Shown in pieces: positions 7,757 through 15,208 of a stretch of 36,427 nt of DNA; position 1 is the first letter of the stretch; every line of letters begins with the position of its first letter. Location: positions 1-36,427 of the forward strand of contig CADCWE010000067.1 in the NCBI GenBank assembly GCA_902806325.1, given 5' to 3'. Below the pieces are notes generated by a model that saw only the letters and a program-made list of their open reading frames with translations, searched no databases and was not told the origin of the DNA. The position numbers and the translations under genes are program-made. Source of the stretch: an uncultured Thermomicrobiales bacterium (lineage in GTDB: Bacteria > Chloroflexota > Chloroflexia > Thermomicrobiales > UBA6265).

Positions 7757-8272
7757 TCACCCGACCGCCACGCCCCGACCGGCACCGATCCCGTCCGTCG
7801 TCGCGTCGTCCTGGCAGGTCGGGCAGACCCCGAAGACCTCCAGCAGGTGACCGTGGATCGCGAAGTCGGTGTCGCGGGTCAGCGTTTGGACCAGCTCGTC
7901 GACCGGGCAGGCGGTGAACGAGACGGCGGCGCCGCAGCCGGAGCAGAGCAGGTGGTGGCGGTGGCCGGGGGTGCCGACGACGTAGGAGGGGTGGCCGTCG
8001 GCGCCGATCAGGCGGGACAGCACGTCGACCGAGGCCAGGATCTCCAAGGTCCGGTAGACCGTGGCGCGACCGATCGGCGCGCCCGCGCGGGAATCGCCCA
8101 GTTCCGCCACCAGTTGCTCGGCGGTGAACGGGCGGGGTTTGGCGAGCACGGCGTCCAGCACCGCCCGGCGCGGCCCCGTCACGCGGTGCCCGTGGCGGAC
8201 CAAGGTGATCAGGACTTCGTCGGCGGTCGGGGGGGGCGTCGCGATCGGAGTAGGGTCCAAACGGGTGTCCAT
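7757..8272 (-). CDS. Fur-family transcriptional regulator
   Basis: 171 residues. Winged-helix DNA-binding half: LVRHGHRVTGPRRAVLDAVL, PFTAEQLVAEL, GRATVYRTLEIL (the Fur recognition helix signature). Metal-binding dimerisation half: HRHHLLCSGCGAAVSF, HGHLLEVFGVCPTCQ, giving the two CxxC pairs of the structural zinc site and the HxHH regulatory cluster. Such proteins repress metal-uptake or peroxide genes; with a ZnuABC-like operon directly downstream on the same strand, Zur or Fur function is the natural inference. Start ATG 8272 is the only good start before stop-free but unconserved upstream sequence. A small GCTA-GCG-TAGC inverted repeat (8277-8287) sits just upstream of the start and might be an autoregulatory site. 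The ~277-bp gap to the binding-protein gene carries that operon's own promoter. Confidence 0.9.
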   Translation of the reverse strand: MDTRLDPTPIATPPPTADEVLITLVRHGHRVTGPRRAVLDAVLAKPRPFTAEQLVAELGDSRAGAPIGRATVYRTLEILASVDVLSRLIGADGHPSYVVGTPGHRHHLLCSGCGAAVSFTACPVDELVQTLTRDTDFAIHGHLLEVFGVCPTCQDDATTDGIGAGRGVAVG

Positions 8273-8333
8273 GATGCTAGCGTAGCACACCGGCGCAGGG
8301 TGGATCGGATCGGTCGGGACGGGAGGCAACGGC

Positions 8334-9128
8334 GTGCGGATCGTCCTTGGAACGGTACGCCTCGGGGCGGCCGGTGGGGCCGTGGCCCTCGTCCTGGCGC
8401 TCCTCCTCGAGGCCGATCCCGGTGCCGGGATCGGCCTCGGGTTGGTCGCCGCCGTCCCCGGCCCGATCGGCGGGTTCACGGCGACCACGGCGGCGGAGCA
8501 GCAGCGGCGGTTTCGCCTGGCGCGTCGGGCGCCAATCCCGGAGCGAACGGTCCGGGAGTGGGCGCAGGTCGCGTATCCCCGGTGGGGGTGGGTGCCGACC
8601 GGGCGCGAGCCGCACGGCTTGATCGTCCTCCGCCCGGCAAAGCCCGATCCGTGGCCGGCGGTCTTCTTGCTCCTGCTCGGCGTGTTTCCGGCGATTAACT
8701 ACCCGGCGACCGCGGGACGGACGGTGCCGATCGTCGCGACGACGCATGCGGTCGGTGCCGTCGAGACGGATTTGGAGATCGTGGCCTCGGACCGGGGGCG
8801 GGGAGGGGCACGGACGGCGATCCGGTTCGTTAATGGGTTGCACGAGGTGGCGGGCGAGTCCCCCTACCCCCCCAATCGGCGGGGGAAGGGGGTTGGGGGA
8901 TTCACGCCGCGTGCGACAATGCCCGAAACCGTGCCGACCCGCCGGCGATCGATCGCCGCCGCCCGACGTTGGAGCGTTGCCCGTGAATCGCCCGTTCTCG
9001 CGCTGGTCCGCGCCCCGCGTCCTCGGCGTCGTCCTGGCGACCCTGGTGGTGGGCGTGGCCCTGGCCGCGCCGCTTACCGTGAACGCCCAAAGCACCGCCA
9101 CCAAGTCCGTCGAGTGGACGCGGTTTGA
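8334..9128 (+). CDS. Small membrane protein of unknown function, C-terminus probably altered by a repeat
   Basis: GTG start with GGGAGG 7 nt upstream. Residues 1-50 form one long or two close hydrophobic helices (AVALVLALLLEADPGAGIGLGLVAAVPG) and a further one lies at ~107-122 (PAVFLLLLGVFPAINY); the intervening loop is basic. I do not recognise the family. From residue ~177 (GESPYPPNRRGKGVGG) the reading runs through a G/C repeat (8862-8900) and then overlaps the first 146 bases of the DUF2207 gene in another frame, where the protein becomes Arg-rich. The native protein probably ended near the repeat; the downstream coding stretch is unlikely to be genuine. Divergent from the fur gene. Confidence 0.5.
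   Translation: MRIVLGTVRLGAAGGAVALVLALLLEADPGAGIGLGLVAAVPGPIGGFTATTAAEQQRRFRLARRAPIPERTVREWAQVAYPRWGWVPTGREPHGLIVLRPAKPDPWPAVFLLLLGVFPAINYPATAGRTVPIVATTHAVGAVETDLEIVASDRGRGGARTAIRFVNGLHEVAGESPYPPNRRGKGVGGFTPRATMPETVPTRRRSIAAARRWSVARESPVLALVRAPRPRRRPGDPGGGRGPGRAAYRERPKHRHQVRRVDAV
8862..8900. repeat. G/C-rich dispersed repeat (copy 1)
   Basis: Contains the 20-mer GGGGGAAGGGGGTTGGGGGA at 8881-8900, which recurs exactly at 11372-11391, with a C-rich arm at 8860-8872. Similar C-run/G-run hairpins occur at 11284-11334, 36309-36333 and 36371-36401. Confidence 0.75.
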
Positions 9129-11181
9129 CGTCGCCATCGACCTCGTGCCGGAACTCGACAACATCCTCCACGTCACCGAGCGGCAGGAGATCGCGTTCGC
9201 GGGCGGACCGTTCACGGTCGGGTTCCGCAACGTGCCCCTGGAGCGGGTCGACGACATCCGCAACGTCGCGGTCCGCGAGGAGAACGGCGAGCCGTACCAG
9301 CGGGTCTCGCCGACCCGGTTCCGCGAGGATCCGAACACCTTCACCACCCGCGTCACCGGCAGCGAGGTCGCGATCGAGTGGGCGTTCGCGCCGGTCCGGA
9401 ACGAGACGCGCGTCTTTCTGGTCGAGTACGACGTCTACGGGGCGATCCGCTCCTACCTCGATTCCGAGCAGACGCCGCCCGCGGCCGACGCCACGACCAC
9501 CCAAGAACCCTTTTGCGGCGCCGACCCGGCACCGCCCAACCAGCAGATCTGGTGGACCGCCGTCTCCGACGAGATCACCGGCACGGCGCCGGTCGGCGCC
9601 TCGCGGGTCACGATCACCCTGCCGGTGCCGATCCCGCCGGAGCAGATCTGCTACGACGACGACGAGGACGGCGACCCGTCGGCGGTGCCGCCGGAGGCGG
9701 TCTCCGACAACGGCGCGACCTACACCTTCGAGACCGACGACCTCGACCAGGGCGACCAGTTCGTGGTCCGGCTCCAGTTCCCGCCGCTGCTGCCGTTCGC
9801 CGTGCCGGCCTGGCAGGCGGCCGACGACGATCGGCGGCGGAACGAGGAAGAACGGGAGGGCCGCGGCGCGATCCTGAACGTGATCTTCCTCGGCATCGGC
9901 GGCCTGCTCGCCCTCGGCGGCGGGATGGGCGCCTACGGCCTCTGGTACGCCCGAGGACGCGATCCGCACATCGGACCGGTCGCCACGTTCTTGGCCGAGC
10001 CGCCGGACGACCTGCCACCGGGTGCCGCCGGCACCCTCCTGGATGAGCGCGCCGACGAGCAGGATCTGGTCGCGACGATGCTCGACCTCGGCCACCGCGG
10101 CGCGATCGCGATCGAGGAAACGGAGCAGACCGGGGTCTTTGGCCTCGGCGGCGGCCGGGACTTCACCCTGACCCTGGTCAAACCCGAGGCGACGATGGCG
10201 CCGCTGGAGCGGGATTTCGTGCGCGCCCTCTTCGGCTCCAACGCGGCGGCGGGCAAGAAGGTCAAGCTCAGCGAGGTGACCGCGGCCTTCACCGAAGCGC
10301 GGACCGAACTGCGCCAGGACCTCTACGCCGAACTGGTCCAGCGGGGCTATTTCCCGCGCTCGCCGGAAGACACGCGCCGCTCCTGGGGCCAGGGGACGAC
10401 CGTGCTGTTTGTGGTCGCGATCGCCGCCGCGTTCATCTCGATCGTCAGCTTCAGCGGCATCGCCCAGTTCGTCTGGGTGCCGGCGATCGCGCTGGTGGTG
10501 CTGGCGAGCTTGTTCCGCCCGGTCTCCAAGGCGATGCCGCGCAAGACCCAGGCGGGGGCCGAGGCGGCGGCGAAGTGGCGCGCCTTCCGCACCTACCTCG
10601 ACGACATCGAGCGCTACGAGAACATCGGCGGCGCCCGCGAGATCTTCGACAAGTACCTGCCGTACGCCGTCGCCTTCGGCCTCGAACGGTCGTGGGTCGA
10701 GAAGTTCGCCAGCGTTCGGGCGGCGACCCCGGACTGGTTCGGCGGCACCCCAAACCTGGGTGGCGGCGGCTTCGGCGCCGGCGGCTTCGGCGGCAGCATC
10801 TTCGACCCCGTCCCTGGCCGGCGGCGACGCGGTCGCGGCGGCTGGGGGGGTGGCACCGTGATCGTCCCCGGCGGCAACCCCTTTGGCGGCGGGTTCGGCG
10901 GCGGATCGGGCGGCGGGCGGGGCGGCGATGGCGGCGGGGGGTTTGACGTCGACGTCCCCGACCTCCAAGACGTCAGCGACTCCGCCGGTCGCACCCTCCA
11001 AGGTTCCAGCGACAGCTTTTTCGACCTGCTCAACACCGCCGCCAAGGCCTTCGGCAGCATGGGCGGCGGCGGCGGCGGCGGCCGGGGAGGCGGCGGCGGC
11101 GGTCGCGGCGGCGGCGGGGGGTTCGGCGGCGGCGGTTCCTTCGGCGGATCGTCCGGCGGCGGTGGCGGGGGCTTCCGCTGA
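8983..11181 (+). CDS. DUF2207 domain membrane protein with Gly-rich tail
   Basis: 732 residues. Signal segment ~12-35 (VLGVVLATLVVGVALAAP), then an extracytoplasmic N-terminal DUF2207 beta-rich domain (WTRFDVAIDLVPELDNILHVTERQEI, followed by ETRVFLVEYDVYGAI), a TM helix near ~300 (ILNVIFLGIGGLLALGGG), a cytoplasmic segment typical of the family (PPGAAGTLLDERADEQDLVATMLDLGHRGAI, interrupted in the family by a winged-helix-like fold), two more TM helices (~465-510), the conserved FRTYLDDIERYE...ILDKYLPYAVAFGLE-type segment and a tail of over 100 residues rich in Gly/Ser/Phe (GGGGFGGG). Start GTG 8983 is used because GGAGC precedes it and the signal peptide begins there; the open frame extends upstream without support. 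Family function is not known. Confidence 0.85.
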   Translation: MNRPFSRWSAPRVLGVVLATLVVGVALAAPLTVNAQSTATKSVEWTRFDVAIDLVPELDNILHVTERQEIAFAGGPFTVGFRNVPLERVDDIRNVAVREENGEPYQRVSPTRFREDPNTFTTRVTGSEVAIEWAFAPVRNETRVFLVEYDVYGAIRSYLDSEQTPPAADATTTQEPFCGADPAPPNQQIWWTAVSDEITGTAPVGASRVTITLPVPIPPEQICYDDDEDGDPSAVPPEAVSDNGATYTFETDDLDQGDQFVVRLQFPPLLPFAVPAWQAADDDRRRNEEEREGRGAILNVIFLGIGGLLALGGGMGAYGLWYARGRDPHIGPVATFLAEPPDDLPPGAAGTLLDERADEQDLVATMLDLGHRGAIAIEETEQTGVFGLGGGRDFTLTLVKPEATMAPLERDFVRALFGSNAAAGKKVKLSEVTAAFTEARTELRQDLYAELVQRGYFPRSPEDTRRSWGQGTTVLFVVAIAAAFISIVSFSGIAQFVWVPAIALVVLASLFRPVSKAMPRKTQAGAEAAAKWRAFRTYLDDIERYENIGGAREIFDKYLPYAVAFGLERSWVEKFASVRAATPDWFGGTPNLGGGGFGAGGFGGSIFDPVPGRRRRGRGGWGGGTVIVPGGNPFGGGFGGGSGGGRGGDGGGGFDVDVPDLQDVSDSAGRTLQGSSDSFFDLLNTAAKAFGSMGGGGGGGRGGGGGGRGGGGGFGGGGSFGGSSGGGGGGFR

Positions 11182-11203
11182 ATCTCCGGGAAAGGGACCG
11201 GCC

Positions 11204-11350
11204 ATGATCCGACGCTTGGTATGGCTGTGGCGGCGGGGCAATCGGGCCGGGCGGGTGGCGCGGTTGAAGGGGGCGGAGCATCCCCCTCCCCCCCAACCCC
11301 CCCCTTCCCCGAGACCGGGGGAGAGGGGGGAGCCAAAGCCGCGGCCGTAA
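11204..11350 (+). CDS. Possible small basic protein, C-terminus repeat-derived
   Basis: ATG 22 bp after the DUF2207 stop opens a 48-residue frame: a Trp/Arg-rich start (MIRRLVWLWRRGNRAGRVAR) followed by a Pro-rich stretch that is just the translation of a C-rich repeat. The first ~25 residues could be a genuine small membrane-associated peptide cut off by the repeat, or noise. No clear ribosome-binding site. Confidence 0.25.
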   Translation: MIRRLVWLWRRGNRAGRVARLKGAEHPPPPQPPPSPRPGERGEPKPRP

Positions 11351-11391
11351 GCCCCCTTCCCCTTGCTCACGGGGGGAAGGGGGTTGGGGGA
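11280..11391. repeat. Two G/C hairpins of the dispersed repeat family (copies 2 and 3)
   Basis: First hairpin CCCCTTCCCC-gagacc-GGGGGAGAGGGG (about 11307-11332). Second: CCCCCTTCCCC-ttgctcac-GGGGGGAAGGGGG (11352-11383), ending with the 20-mer shared with 8881-8900. The runs of five guanines could form a G-quadruplex. Lies between the DUF2207 gene and the zinc-finger protein gene. Confidence 0.75.
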
Positions 11392-11488
11392 TGCTCCCCA
11401 CCGTCCCGGGTACCAATCGCGTATCCTTGATCGCACCCGGTCCGGCGTGACCCAAGAATCGGCTACCTCCAAGGATGACCCCGCCCGC

Positions 11489-12085
11489 ATGGCGATGATC
11501 GACGAGTTCCCGCGTTCCCAGGGCGAAACCCGCTGCACCTACCACCCGGACACCCTGACCCGGTTGCGTTGCTCCCGCTGCGGCAAGCCGATCTGCCCCC
11601 GCTGCGGGGTGCGGACCCCGGTCGGGTTGCGCTGCCCGGAATGCGCCGGGGTGCGCGGGTTGCCGACCTACCGCACCGACCACTCGACGCTCGGCAAAGC
11701 GGCCGGGGTCGGGTTGGCGGTCGCGGTGGCGGTCGGGGTGCTCTGGGGATTCGGGCCGGAGTGGGGCTTTTTTCTCGCCCTCGGGTTGGGGTTTGGGGTC
11801 GCCGAGGCGATGGCCTGGGCGAGCAACGCCAAGCGCGGCCGGGATCTGCAGCTCCTGGCGATGGGGATGGTGCTGCTGGGGCTGGCGATCAGCCGGGCGG
11901 TGATGGCGCAGCGGTTGGGGATCTCCCTTGCCGACGTCAACCAGCTAGACGTCGTCTTCACCCCCGAGGTGCTGCGGGAGTACGGCGGCCCGGTCAGCGT
12001 CGAGGCGGCGTTGCGGCTGCGGATCATCCCGGATTGGCTGTTTGCGGCGCTGCCGCTGATCATCGGCTGGATCCGGTTCCGGTAG
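11489..12085 (+). CDS. B-box-like zinc-finger membrane protein
   Basis: 198 residues from ATG 11489; a GTG at 11447 would add 14. An N-terminal zinc-ribbon of B-box type (residues ~13-50): CTYHPDTLTRLRCSRCGKPI, CPRCGVRTPVGLRCPEC, with paired Cys and one His able to hold two zinc ions. Four hydrophobic segments follow (~70-88 AAGVGLAVAVAVGVLWGF, WGFFLALGLGFGVAEAMAW, LLAMGMVLLGLAISRAVMA, WLFAALPLIIGWIRF). Zn-finger plus membrane architecture is common in Chloroflexota and Actinobacteria (in rhomboid-like and DUF proteins), but no rhomboid GxSx motif is present here. Function unknown. It ends just before a 14-bp hairpin. Confidence 0.7.
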   Translation: MAMIDEFPRSQGETRCTYHPDTLTRLRCSRCGKPICPRCGVRTPVGLRCPECAGVRGLPTYRTDHSTLGKAAGVGLAVAVAVGVLWGFGPEWGFFLALGLGFGVAEAMAWASNAKRGRDLQLLAMGMVLLGLAISRAVMAQRLGISLADVNQLDVVFTPEVLREYGGPVSVEAALRLRIIPDWLFAALPLIIGWIRFR

Positions 12086-12090
12086 GACGG

Positions 12091-12136
12091 AGCCGTCGGC
12101 CGTCGGACGCAATCGGATCGCTGACGGCCGACGGCT
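12091..12136. terminator. 14-bp perfect inverted repeat between zinc-finger and oxidoreductase genes
   Basis: AGCCGTCGGCCGTC (12091-12104) pairs with GACGGCCGACGGCT (12123-12136) around an 18-nt loop, filling the 67-nt gap. Likely terminator of the upstream gene; the second arm is only 8 nt from the ribosome-binding site of the next gene, so an effect on its translation is possible. No T-tract. Confidence 0.55.
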
Positions 12137-12152
12137 TCATGCTGGAGGGGCG

Positions 12153-13226
12153 GTGCCCGAGAACGAGCGGCGCCTGGGGATCGGAGTTCTGGGCTGCGGG
12201 CCGATCGCGCAGGCCGCCCATCTGGACGCGGTGCGGCGGGCGCGCAACGCCGACCTGGCGGCGATCTGCGACGTGGCGCCGGATCTGCTGGCGCGGATGG
12301 CGGCGATCCACGAGCCGCGAACGACCTACACCGACTACGACGCGATGCTGGCGGATCCGGCCGTCGGCGGGGTGATCGTGGCGACGGCGGACCAATTCCA
12401 CGTCGCCCACGCGCTGCGGGCGGTCCAAGCCGGGAAGCCGGTGCTGGTCGAGAAACCGCTGGGCGTCGCCGTCGAGGAGGCCGAGGCGCTGCGGGCGGCG
12501 GCCGAAGCGGCGGCAGTTCGGGTCCAGGTCGGGACGATGAAGCGGTTCGACCCCGGGATCGCCTTCGCCCGCCGCTTCGTCGAGGAATCGCTGGGGCAGC
12601 GGCTGGCCATGAAGGCGTGGTACGGCGACGGCACCGCCCGCTACGCGATGACGGACAACCTGCAGCCGGTGATCGTCTCCAGCGGCGCGGCGCGGCGCCC
12701 GGAAGGCGACCCGAAGGCCGACCGGCCGCGCTACCTGCTGCTCGGCCACGGCAGCCACCTGGTGGATACCACGCGCTTCCTCGGCGGGCCGATCGCGGCG
12801 GTGCGGGCGCGGCGGATCGAGCGGTTCGGCGCCTGGTGCTGGTTCGTCGAGGTCGCGTTCGCCGACGGGGCGGTCGGGCACCTCGACCTGACGGTCGCGG
12901 TGCGGGGGGATTGGCGGGAAGGGTTTTCCGTCGACGGCGAGTTCGGCAGCGTGGTCGCCAAGACCTTCAACCCGTGGTTCCTCCGCGCCAGCGAGGTCGA
13001 GTGCTTCTCGCTGCGCGACGGGCAGTATCACCGGCCGCTGGGCGAGGACGCCCACGTTTACCGGCTCCAGGTGGAAGCGTTCGCCGGCGCGGTCCTGGAC
13101 GGCACCCCGTCCCACGGCGCGGACGCCGCCGACGGGGTGGCCGCCGTCCGCGCCCTGGTTGCCATCGCCCGCTCGGTGGACTCCGACGATTGGGTCCGGT
13201 TGGCCGACGCCACCGGCGGCGTGTAG
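12153..13226 (+). CDS. Gfo/Idh/MocA-family NAD(P)-dependent oxidoreductase
   Basis: 357 residues. N-terminal Rossmann fold with GVLGCGPIAQAAH (dinucleotide-binding GxGxxA, residues ~11-18) and the family signature VLVEKPLG (EKP at ~100-102) that places the active-site Lys. C-terminal alpha/beta dimerisation domain begins with VGTMKRFDPGIAFARRF; GHGSHLVDTTRFLGG supplies the conserved His/Asp of the active site. Probably acts on a cyclic polyol or sugar (inositol- or glucose-dehydrogenase type) in carbohydrate catabolism; the sugar-phosphate isomerase-like gene that follows supports this. GTG start with GGAGGGG upstream. Its TAG stop lies inside the first arm of a MITE-like element. Confidence 0.9.
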   Translation: MPENERRLGIGVLGCGPIAQAAHLDAVRRARNADLAAICDVAPDLLARMAAIHEPRTTYTDYDAMLADPAVGGVIVATADQFHVAHALRAVQAGKPVLVEKPLGVAVEEAEALRAAAEAAAVRVQVGTMKRFDPGIAFARRFVEESLGQRLAMKAWYGDGTARYAMTDNLQPVIVSSGAARRPEGDPKADRPRYLLLGHGSHLVDTTRFLGGPIAAVRARRIERFGAWCWFVEVAFADGAVGHLDLTVAVRGDWREGFSVDGEFGSVVAKTFNPWFLRASEVECFSLRDGQYHRPLGEDAHVYRLQVEAFAGAVLDGTPSHGADAADGVAAVRALVAIARSVDSDDWVRLADATGGV

Positions 13227-13335
13227 GGGAGCCCCGCGTGCGCCCTCGTCGCGAGGCGGCGAACCGCGTCTGCGCGCCTGCGCAGAACATCGACGTGCGT
13301 TGGTGGCGAGGAGGGCGCACGCCGTGCGCCCCTAC
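13223..13335. mobile_element. MITE-like element with 30-bp terminal inverted repeats
   Basis: 113 bp with no coding capacity, bounded by 13223-13252 (GTAGGGGAGCCCCGCGTGCG...) and 13306-13335, whose reverse complement begins GTAGGGGCGCACGGCGTGCG. The two arms match at 26 of 30 positions. The left arm begins within the last codons of the oxidoreductase gene and contains its TAG stop; the right arm ends 2 bp before the ribosome-binding site of the next gene. It has no flanking ORF of its own, so it would depend on a transposase in trans; no target duplication is obvious. Confidence 0.6.
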
Positions 13336-13350
13336 GGTGGAGGTTCCCAC

Positions 13351-14175
13351 GTGGAACTCGGCATCTTCACCAGGACGTTTGACCGCGGTACCATCGCGGA
13401 TGTGTTCGCCGTCGTCGCCGACCACGGGCTATCGGCCGTGCAGTTCAATTGGGCCGACGCCGGGTTGGCGGAGATGCCGGACGGCGTGCCGGCGGAGGCG
13501 GCGAGGCGGGTGCGCGATGCGGCGGCGGCGCGAGGCGTGGCGATCGCGGCGGTCTCCGGCACGTTCAACATGGCGCATCCGGACCCCGACGAGCGAGCGC
13601 GCGGGTTGGCCCGGCTGCGGGCGGTGGCCGGGTCGTGCGCCGGCCTTGGGACCGATCTGGTGACGCTCTGCACCGGGACGAGGGACCGCGCCGACATGTG
13701 GCGGCGGCACCCCGGCAACGACGGCGACGACGCCTGGACCGATCTGCTGGCGACGATGCGAAGGGCGGTGGCGATCGCCGACGGCACCGGGGTGCGCCTC
13801 GCGTTCGAGCCGGAGCCGGGCAACGTGGCGAACACGCCGGAGCGGGCCGCCCGGCTGCTGGACGCGGCCGGGTCGGACCGGCTCGGGGTCGTCCTCGATC
13901 CCGCGAACCTGACCGAGACCGGAGACGCCGAACGGGTCCGCGCGTTGCTGGACGAGGCGTTCGCCCGGTTCGGGGATCGGATCTGGCTCGGACACGCCAA
14001 AGACCGGCGGGCCGACGGGACGGTCTGCCCGGCGGGACAAGGCACCGTGCCCTGGCGGCACTACCTGGACGGGTTGCGGGCCATCGGCTACCGCGGGGCG
14101 GTGGTCCTGCACGGACTGGACGAAACGGACGTTCCGGCGGCGGTGGCGGCGCTGCGGGCGGCGGGTGCCGGTTAG
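13351..14175 (+). CDS. Sugar phosphate isomerase/epimerase-like TIM-barrel protein
   Basis: 274 residues. AP-endonuclease-2-like TIM barrel of the IolE/IolI/hydroxypyruvate isomerase group: GIFTRTFDRGTIADVFAVVADHG start, AVQFNWADAG, VSGTFNMAHPDPDERARGL, LVTLCTGTRD, LAFEPEPGNV (metal-ligand Glu), GVVLDPANL (Asp), WLGHAKDR (His/Asp) and GAVVLHGLDE (final acidic ligand). Catalyses an aldose-ketose or inosose rearrangement on an unidentified substrate. GTG 13351 is chosen because GGTGGAGG precedes it and the barrel starts at once. Probably works with the Gfo/Idh/MocA dehydrogenase immediately upstream; a MITE-like element separates them. Confidence 0.85.
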   Translation: MELGIFTRTFDRGTIADVFAVVADHGLSAVQFNWADAGLAEMPDGVPAEAARRVRDAAAARGVAIAAVSGTFNMAHPDPDERARGLARLRAVAGSCAGLGTDLVTLCTGTRDRADMWRRHPGNDGDDAWTDLLATMRRAVAIADGTGVRLAFEPEPGNVANTPERAARLLDAAGSDRLGVVLDPANLTETGDAERVRALLDEAFARFGDRIWLGHAKDRRADGTVCPAGQGTVPWRHYLDGLRAIGYRGAVVLHGLDETDVPAAVAALRAAGAG

Positions 14176-14342
14176 CACCCACCGCCGATCGCGTGGTCGC
14201 CCCGGTCGAGGAATTCGACGGCGCGGGCCGATCGGCGGCGAGCGGGTCGGCACCGCGTGGCACGCTCGGCGCGGTGGTCCGATCGCGGGAGCGGTCGGCG
14301 TCCAGGCGGCGGCCGGATCGCGTGGCGAAGGAGACGTTCTCG

Positions 14343-15080
14343 GTGGGGACAACGGCGACGATGGGACAACCCGCGCCGACCCGGTTGGCGGCCTTGCGGG
14401 CCGATGCGGCAGGGATCGGCCGATTGGTCGACGAGACGATCGTGCTGCCCCGCGCGGGGCGAACCATGGTGCTCGTCCGCCCGGGCGACATGGACGAGCT
14501 GCTGGACCGAGCCGTCGGCGACCCGGAGCAGAACTTGCCCTACTGGTGCGAAATCTGGCCAAGCGGCGTCGCCTTGGCGGACGCGATCCTGACCGAACCG
14601 GGCCACGTCGCGGACGGGCCGGTCCTGGAACTCGGGAGCGGGTTGGGGATCACGGCGGCGGCGGCGCTGCTGGCGGGGGCAGACCTGGTCGCCGCCGATT
14701 ACGCCCCGGAGGCGCTCGGGCTGTGCCGCTTGAACTGCCTCGCCAACGCCGGGCGCGAACCGGAGACCCTGACGCTCAACTGGCGCCGTCCCGGCGACGA
14801 CCTCTTCAACCTGGCCGGCGACGGGTTCCCGACCGTCCTCGCCGCCGACGTACTCTACGAGTCGCGGGACGTCGGGCCGCTCCTGGACCTCGTCGGCCGA
14901 TTGGTCGCCCCGGGCGGGTTGCTCTGGTTGGCGGAGCCGGGGCGTCCGCCGGCGACCCGGTTCTTGGAGGCGGCGCGCGAAGCCGGCTGGCACGGCGAGA
15001 CCACGCGTCACCCCGGTCCCTGGCCGGACCCGAAGGACGCCGGGGCGGTCGTCGGGCTGCACGCGCTGCGGCGACGGTGA
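14343..15080 (+). CDS. Class I SAM-dependent methyltransferase (Methyltransf_16/METTL-like)
   Basis: 245 residues from GTG 14343, which has AAGGAG 9 nt upstream; ATG 14361 is the alternative. SAM-binding motif I VLELGSGLGITAAAALLAGA, motif II region VAADYAPEALGLCRLNCLAN, and a VLAADVLYESRDVGPLLDL segment (D-x-x-Y/F-type acidic loop). The preceding YWCEIWPSGVALADAIL (W-E-x-x-W/G-S-x-x-L) is typical of the METTL family of protein-lysine methyltransferases, for example the electron-transfer-flavoprotein lysine methyltransferase. Substrate not determinable here. Monocistronic; 167 bp after the isomerase gene, which holds no other feature I can support, and convergent with the GNAT gene. Confidence 0.85.
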   Translation: MGTTATMGQPAPTRLAALRADAAGIGRLVDETIVLPRAGRTMVLVRPGDMDELLDRAVGDPEQNLPYWCEIWPSGVALADAILTEPGHVADGPVLELGSGLGITAAAALLAGADLVAADYAPEALGLCRLNCLANAGREPETLTLNWRRPGDDLFNLAGDGFPTVLAADVLYESRDVGPLLDLVGRLVAPGGLLWLAEPGRPPATRFLEAAREAGWHGETTRHPGPWPDPKDAGAVVGLHALRRR

Positions 15081-15208
15081 ATCGGCAGCGATGATCTCGG
15101 CGCCGCCAGTGGCAATCCCGATCGAAGCGGAGACGGGCAGGGATCGAGAGGTCTCTCCGGCGTCGAGGACGACCCCTTCCTGGGACCGGGATCGCGCGAC
15201 CATTGGTC

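Noticed and set aside
7573-7785. 70-residue minus-strand ORF between fur and the binding protein
   Set aside because: Arg/Ala/Pro-rich, overlaps the promoter and operator and lacks a ribosome-binding site.
8983-9128. Real 146-bp overlap between the 8334 membrane gene and the DUF2207 gene
   Set aside because: The 8334 reading becomes Arg/Pro-rich after the repeat at 8862-8900; a long overlap is improbable and the C-terminus is probably altered.
8902-11538. 878-residue minus-strand open frame
   Set aside because: It is antisense to the DUF2207 gene, rich in Ala/Gly/Arg/Glu and has no start signal or domain; high GC creates such long shadows.
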